Positions 34,482 through 37,664 of a stretch of 37,664 nt of DNA are shown here, piece by piece. The position numbers and the translations under genes are program-made. The notes beneath the pieces were generated by a model. That model saw nothing but the letters and a program-made list of their open reading frames with translations, made no database searches and had not been told where the DNA came from. This DNA comes from JBMYQA01 sp049600855 (GTDB lineage: Bacteria > Bacteroidota > Bacteroidia > Cytophagales > Flammeovirgaceae): positions 1 to 37,664 of the forward strand of contig JBMYQA010000021.1 in assembly GCA_049600855.1 (NCBI GenBank). Direction: 5' to 3'. Position 1 is the first letter of the stretch, and each line of letters begins with the position of its first letter.

Positions 34482-34533
34482 GGTTTGACTTTGTTTAGTT
34501 CAAACCATTTAAAGAGAGTCCTTTAGTAAAGGA
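34482..34533. promoter_or_regulatory. Inverted repeats upstream of trigger factor
   Basis: Two symmetric elements sit in the leader region of tig: GGTTTGA (34482-34488) with TCAAACC (34500-34506), and the near-palindrome TCCTTTAGTAAAGGA (34519-34533). The second ends in AAAGGAG, which precedes a 10-codon frame (ATG 34543) that is not in frame with tig. A regulatory role is speculative. Confidence 0.3.
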
Positions 34534-34621
34534 GATCATCGCATGTCGCCATGCTTTAATCACTATTTTAATTAACGGCTTTCTAAATTTTCAGTTTTCT
34601 CACATTAAAAATTCGAGTGCC

Positions 34622-36043
34622 TTGGAAATTTCATTGGATAAGCGGGAAGATTCTTACGGTTTGGTTAAAATCCAGCTTAAGCAAGCCGATTATCAACCTG
34701 AGTTAGATACTCAGTTGAAAGAATATCGAAAAAAAGCAAATTTGAAAGGCTTCCGCCCTGGAAAAGTGCCTATGGGCATGATCAAAAAGATGGTAGGTAA
34801 AGACCTCAAAGCAGATGTAGTTAGCCGTGTTGCCATCGATCAACTAAACGATTATATCGAAGCTGAAGGTTTAAATCCCATCTTCAGTCCACTGCCAAAA
34901 GATGAACCTCTTACCCTTGAGGACTTTGAAGCTAAAGATGATTTTGATTTCGAATTTGAATTGTGCTTAGAGCCCGAAATCACGTATAGCCTATCAAAAG
35001 ATTTAGCGATTTCTGCGCATAAGATTGAGCCTACTGATGCCGACCTTGAGGAAACTGTTGAGAAAATGATGACAGACATGCCTCAAACAGTTCAAGCTGA
35101 CACGGTAGAAGAGGGAGATTTCATTAAAGGAACCTTCCAGCAAGCCGCTTCTGAGTTTGAAATGGAAACGGTATTACCCTTAAATCAAGTTCCTGAAGAT
35201 AAACGAAGTATTTTTATTGGTAAGGGTAAAGACGAAGCTTTTACATTTGATTTGCGCGAAGCACTTCCTGAAGATAAAGAAATCAAATTACTTTTTGGCA
35301 TTGAAGAGGAGAAAGCTGCCGAGATGAAAGGGGAAATGGAACTCACCATTACCGAAATTACGCGCAGCCAACAACCTGAGATGAATCAAGAATTCTTTGA
35401 TCGTGTATTAGGCCCTGAAGTAGCTTCTACCGAAGAAGAGTTCCGCACGGAGCTTAAAAAGAAAATGGCAGAAGTTAATCAAAGTGTTGCTGATTCTATT
35501 TTCACTAGTGCAATCCGAGATCGTTTAATTGGTGAGATTGCTGTAAACTTGCCTGAAGATTTATTAAAAAAGGTATTAAAGCTAAGCCAAGAGAAAGAAG
35601 CGTTAAGCGATGAGGAAGTAGAAAAACGTTTCCCTAACTTCTTAACTGCTGTAAAATGGAGAGCGATCAGTAACCGCATTTTCAAAGATGCTGAGCTTAC
35701 TATAGAAAATGAAGAAGTGGAATTAGCAGCCAGAGACGTAGTTCGCCAGCAGTTGCAACAAATGGGCTTAGTAGGTATGCCTGATGAGCAGATGGAATCA
35801 TTTGTTGACATGATGCTACAGCGTGAAGATAGCCGTAAGCAAAATATGGAAGCTGCTTACGAACAAGTATTTACTACTAAAATCAGTAATTACATCAAAG
35901 AACAAATCACCATTACTGAAGAGATTGTTAGCATTGAAGAGTTCAAAAACATTGTGGATGAATTGAACAAAAAAGCGGAAGAGGAAGCAAAAGCTTTAGA
36001 AGAAGCTGAAGGAGCAACGGCTGAAGTAATTGAAGAAGACTAA
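34622..36043 (+). CDS. tig: Trigger factor, ribosome-associated chaperone
   Basis: This is a 473-aa cytoplasmic chaperone that binds the ribosomal exit tunnel and shields nascent chains. The N-terminal domain carries the ribosome-binding signature 'GFRPGKVP' at residues 43-50. The central peptidyl-prolyl isomerase-like domain (about 160-250) is shortened and divergent, as is common in Bacteroidota ('EGDFIKGTFQ', 'IFIGKGKDEAF'). The C-terminal helical arms follow (about 255-455), with an acidic Glu/Ala-rich tail. The start must be TTG at 34622: there is no in-frame ATG before the conserved 'EISLDKREDS' N-terminus. In many Bacteroidota tig is followed by clpP and clpX. Here a terminator and a convergent gene follow instead. 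Confidence 0.97.
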   Translation: MEISLDKREDSYGLVKIQLKQADYQPELDTQLKEYRKKANLKGFRPGKVPMGMIKKMVGKDLKADVVSRVAIDQLNDYIEAEGLNPIFSPLPKDEPLTLEDFEAKDDFDFEFELCLEPEITYSLSKDLAISAHKIEPTDADLEETVEKMMTDMPQTVQADTVEEGDFIKGTFQQAASEFEMETVLPLNQVPEDKRSIFIGKGKDEAFTFDLREALPEDKEIKLLFGIEEEKAAEMKGEMELTITEITRSQQPEMNQEFFDRVLGPEVASTEEEFRTELKKKMAEVNQSVADSIFTSAIRDRLIGEIAVNLPEDLLKKVLKLSQEKEALSDEEVEKRFPNFLTAVKWRAISNRIFKDAELTIENEEVELAARDVVRQQLQQMGLVGMPDEQMESFVDMMLQREDSRKQNMEAAYEQVFTTKISNYIKEQITITEEIVSIEEFKNIVDELNKKAEEEAKALEEAEGATAEVIEED

Positions 36044-36064
36044 ACATCTCTGTTTATCACATTG

Positions 36065-36094
36065 AAAAAGCCATCCGAATTGGATGGCTTTTTT
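36065..36094. terminator. Bidirectional terminator between tig and kynU
   Basis: A perfect stem, GCCATCC (36070-36076) with GGATGGC (36082-36088) across GAATT, is flanked by AAAAA on the left and TTTTTT on the right. It therefore serves both the rightward tig and the leftward kynU, which converge here. Confidence 0.92.
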
Positions 36095-36099
36095 ATGTG

Positions 36100-37380
36100 T
36101 TAAACTGCCGTAATGACTGTTTTTAAGGCTTCATAAAGTCCATACACATCGACAAAGCTATTATATAAAGGTACAGGAGCCACTCGAATCACATCAGGTT
36201 CGCGCCAATCTGCTACAACCCCTTGTTTTGTAATAGCTTGATGAATTTCTTTAGCACGATGACTTAGCACCAACGAAAGTTGACAGCCGCGCTCTTCCAC
36301 TTGCTTAGGGGTAATGATTTGTATACGCACTTGATCTTGTTCCTGATTTAACTCTTGAATCAAATACTCCAAAAAACCAGTAAGTTTCCTACTTTTATTG
36401 ACTAAAGCTTCCATGCCTACCTCATCGAATAAGCTCAACGAAGCTTTGTGAACTGCCATGGGCAAAATTTGCGCATTACTCAGTTGCCAGCCTGCTGCTC
36501 CTTTCATCGCTTCAAAGCCTTTTTCCATTAAAAAACGTTCTTCCTCGTTGTGCCCCCACCAACCTGCCATCCGAAGTAATTGAGGATCCTCGGCATACCT
36601 TTCATGCACAAACACGCCCGAAGTACCACCTGGCCCCGAATTTAAGTATTTATAGGAGCACCACACAGCAAAATCTACGTTCCAATCATGAAGGGCTAAG
36701 GATACATTGCCAGCGGCATGAGCCAAATCATAACCTGCCTTAGCTCCTACTTCATGTGCCTTAGCGGTAATGGCTTTCATATCAAACAATTGCCCTGTAT
36801 AGTAATTTACGCCACCAAGCATGACCAAAGCCAACTCATCGCCAATTTCTTCAATCTTTTGAAGAATATCGGCTGTTCTCAAGGTATACTCTCCTGCTCT
36901 AGGCCATAATTCTACAATGGCCTCATCAGGCTCATAACCATGTAAAGCTGCTTGTGAACATACCGCATAATGATCTGAAGGAAAACAATCGCCTTCCACA
37001 ATGATCTTAAAACGTTGGGCTGAAGGACGATAAAAAGAGGTTAGCATTAAATGCAAATTCACGGTCAGCGAATTCATCACCACTACCTCGGAGGGTTTAG
37101 CCCCAACTAAACGTGCTGTAGGCTCATTTAGAAACTTATGATAGTGGAACCAAGGGTTTCTACCTTGAAAATGACCTTCAACTCCAAACTTTTCCCAATC
37201 TTCCAACTCCACCATCACGGCATCCTTGACTTGCTTGGGTTGTAAACCCAGCGAATTTCCACAGAAATACAGGCAATCACTCCCTTCGTGTTGCGGGAAA
37301 TAAAAATGCGCTCGATATTTTTTCAACTCATCTTGTTGATCTAGCTGCTCGGCAAATCGCTTAGTTGATTCAAATTCCAT
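36100..37380 (-). CDS. kynU: Kynureninase
   Basis: This is a 426-aa PLP-dependent, fold type I hydrolase (EC 3.7.1.3) that cleaves L-kynurenine to anthranilate and alanine, or 3-hydroxykynurenine to 3-hydroxyanthranilate, in tryptophan breakdown or the kynurenine route to NAD. Family marks are 'YFCGNSLGLQP' near residue 39, 'NSLTVNLHLML' (103-113), 'DCFPSDHYA', 'GYDLAHAAGN' (216-225) with the PLP-binding Asp, and 'CSYKYLNSGPGG' with the Schiff-base lysine at 244. Then come 'WWGHN' and the C-terminal 'REPDVIRVAPVPLYNSF'. Length is normal and all key residues are present. The ATG is unambiguous. No other kynurenine-pathway gene is in the window; the next would have to lie beyond the right edge. 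Confidence 0.97.
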   Translation of the reverse strand: MEFESTKRFAEQLDQQDELKKYRAHFYFPQHEGSDCLYFCGNSLGLQPKQVKDAVMVELEDWEKFGVEGHFQGRNPWFHYHKFLNEPTARLVGAKPSEVVVMNSLTVNLHLMLTSFYRPSAQRFKIIVEGDCFPSDHYAVCSQAALHGYEPDEAIVELWPRAGEYTLRTADILQKIEEIGDELALVMLGGVNYYTGQLFDMKAITAKAHEVGAKAGYDLAHAAGNVSLALHDWNVDFAVWCSYKYLNSGPGGTSGVFVHERYAEDPQLLRMAGWWGHNEEERFLMEKGFEAMKGAAGWQLSNAQILPMAVHKASLSLFDEVGMEALVNKSRKLTGFLEYLIQELNQEQDQVRIQIITPKQVEERGCQLSLVLSHRAKEIHQAITKQGVVADWREPDVIRVAPVPLYNSFVDVYGLYEALKTVITAV

Positions 37381-37664
37381 TTTAAGTGTTATTCGGTAAT
37401 AAGGTGTTCGCTAAAATAGATTTTTTCATTCAATATACAGGTCTGCCCTTATTTTTTCCATTGAAATTATGTGATTCGATTCAAATTTCTTTTTTATCCT
37501 AAAACTCGCTCTACCAAGTAAACTATTAATGGATTCATCTTATGATTTTAGTTTTACAAATGAGATAAAATGACACGGTAAATTTCAAGCAAAAAACTAG
37601 CGCTAATCAACTAGTTATCAATAACTTAAGTAACGATTCTAAATAAAGCAAATCACTTTTTTCA
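37381..37664. other. Right-edge region upstream of kynU
   Basis: These 284 nt of AT-rich sequence should hold the kynU promoter. I saw no open frame, strong hairpin or clear consensus promoter. Confidence 0.4.

Noticed and set aside
1..37664. CRISPR arrays, riboswitches and insertion sequences
   Set aside because: No regularly spaced identical repeats, no recognisable riboswitch core and no transposase frame were found on either strand.

Overview
The window is from a Bacteroidota chromosome, most likely a gliding or marine-type lineage of the Cytophagia/Saprospiria sort. The genus cannot be fixed from the sequence. The evidence is low GC, a type IX secretion (T9SS) C-terminal sorting domain, a hybrid two-component system with a fused AraC output, a LytS/LytTR pair whose kinase has a Reg_prop/Y_Y_Y sensor, a DUF983 protein, Bacteroidota-type 'VGIGTxxPxxKLxV' fibre proteins, weak Shine-Dalgarno signals and a non-ATG-started trigger factor.

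Layout, left to right. (1) 1-3.5 kb: two tandem paralogous small secreted proteins, a third unrelated small secreted protein, and the broken remnant of an AAA-ATPase-like/DUF1703 gene. (2) 3.5-15.2 kb, minus strand: an apparent five-gene secreted or surface cluster. It encodes three Sec-exported fibre-like paralogues with a nearly constant C-terminal half, a small beta-trefoil-like secreted protein whose start overlaps the preceding stop by 1 nt, and a giant (about 2,430 aa) protein with four LamG domains and a T9SS sorting domain. (3) 15.9-18.8 kb, plus strand and divergent from that cluster: a hybrid sensor kinase/response regulator with a TPR sensor and an AraC-type output domain, a natural candidate regulator of the cluster. 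(4) 19.1-25.5 kb, plus strand: a tight operon of an fnIII/YD-repeat lipoprotein, a TonB-dependent receptor, and a TPR/membrane/SpoIIE-type PP2C phosphatase. (5) 25.6-29.1 kb: a possible 50-aa membrane protein, a DUF983 zinc-ribbon membrane protein, a 0.68-kb gene-poor gap, and a secreted fibre with 14 YadA-head-like repeats and an S74 intramolecular chaperone that keeps its Ser-Lys dyad. (6) 29.4-34.1 kb, minus strand: an operon of a lipoprotein, a Reg_prop/Y_Y_Y LytS-type kinase and a LytTR response regulator. (7) 34.3-37.4 kb: tRNA-Leu(UAG), trigger factor and, convergent to it, kynureninase.

Apart from the housekeeping genes at the right end, the window is mainly an envelope-and-signalling region. 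It carries four exported fibre proteins, a giant lectin-domain surface protein, a TonB receptor with a lipoprotein partner, and three separate signal-transduction outputs (AraC hybrid, PP2C phosphatase, LytTR). The most interesting candidate system is the divergent hybrid two-component gene plus the fibre/trefoil/LamG cluster, which looks like a regulated surface appendage or adhesion apparatus built from paralogous exported fibres. That function is inferred from architecture and context only.
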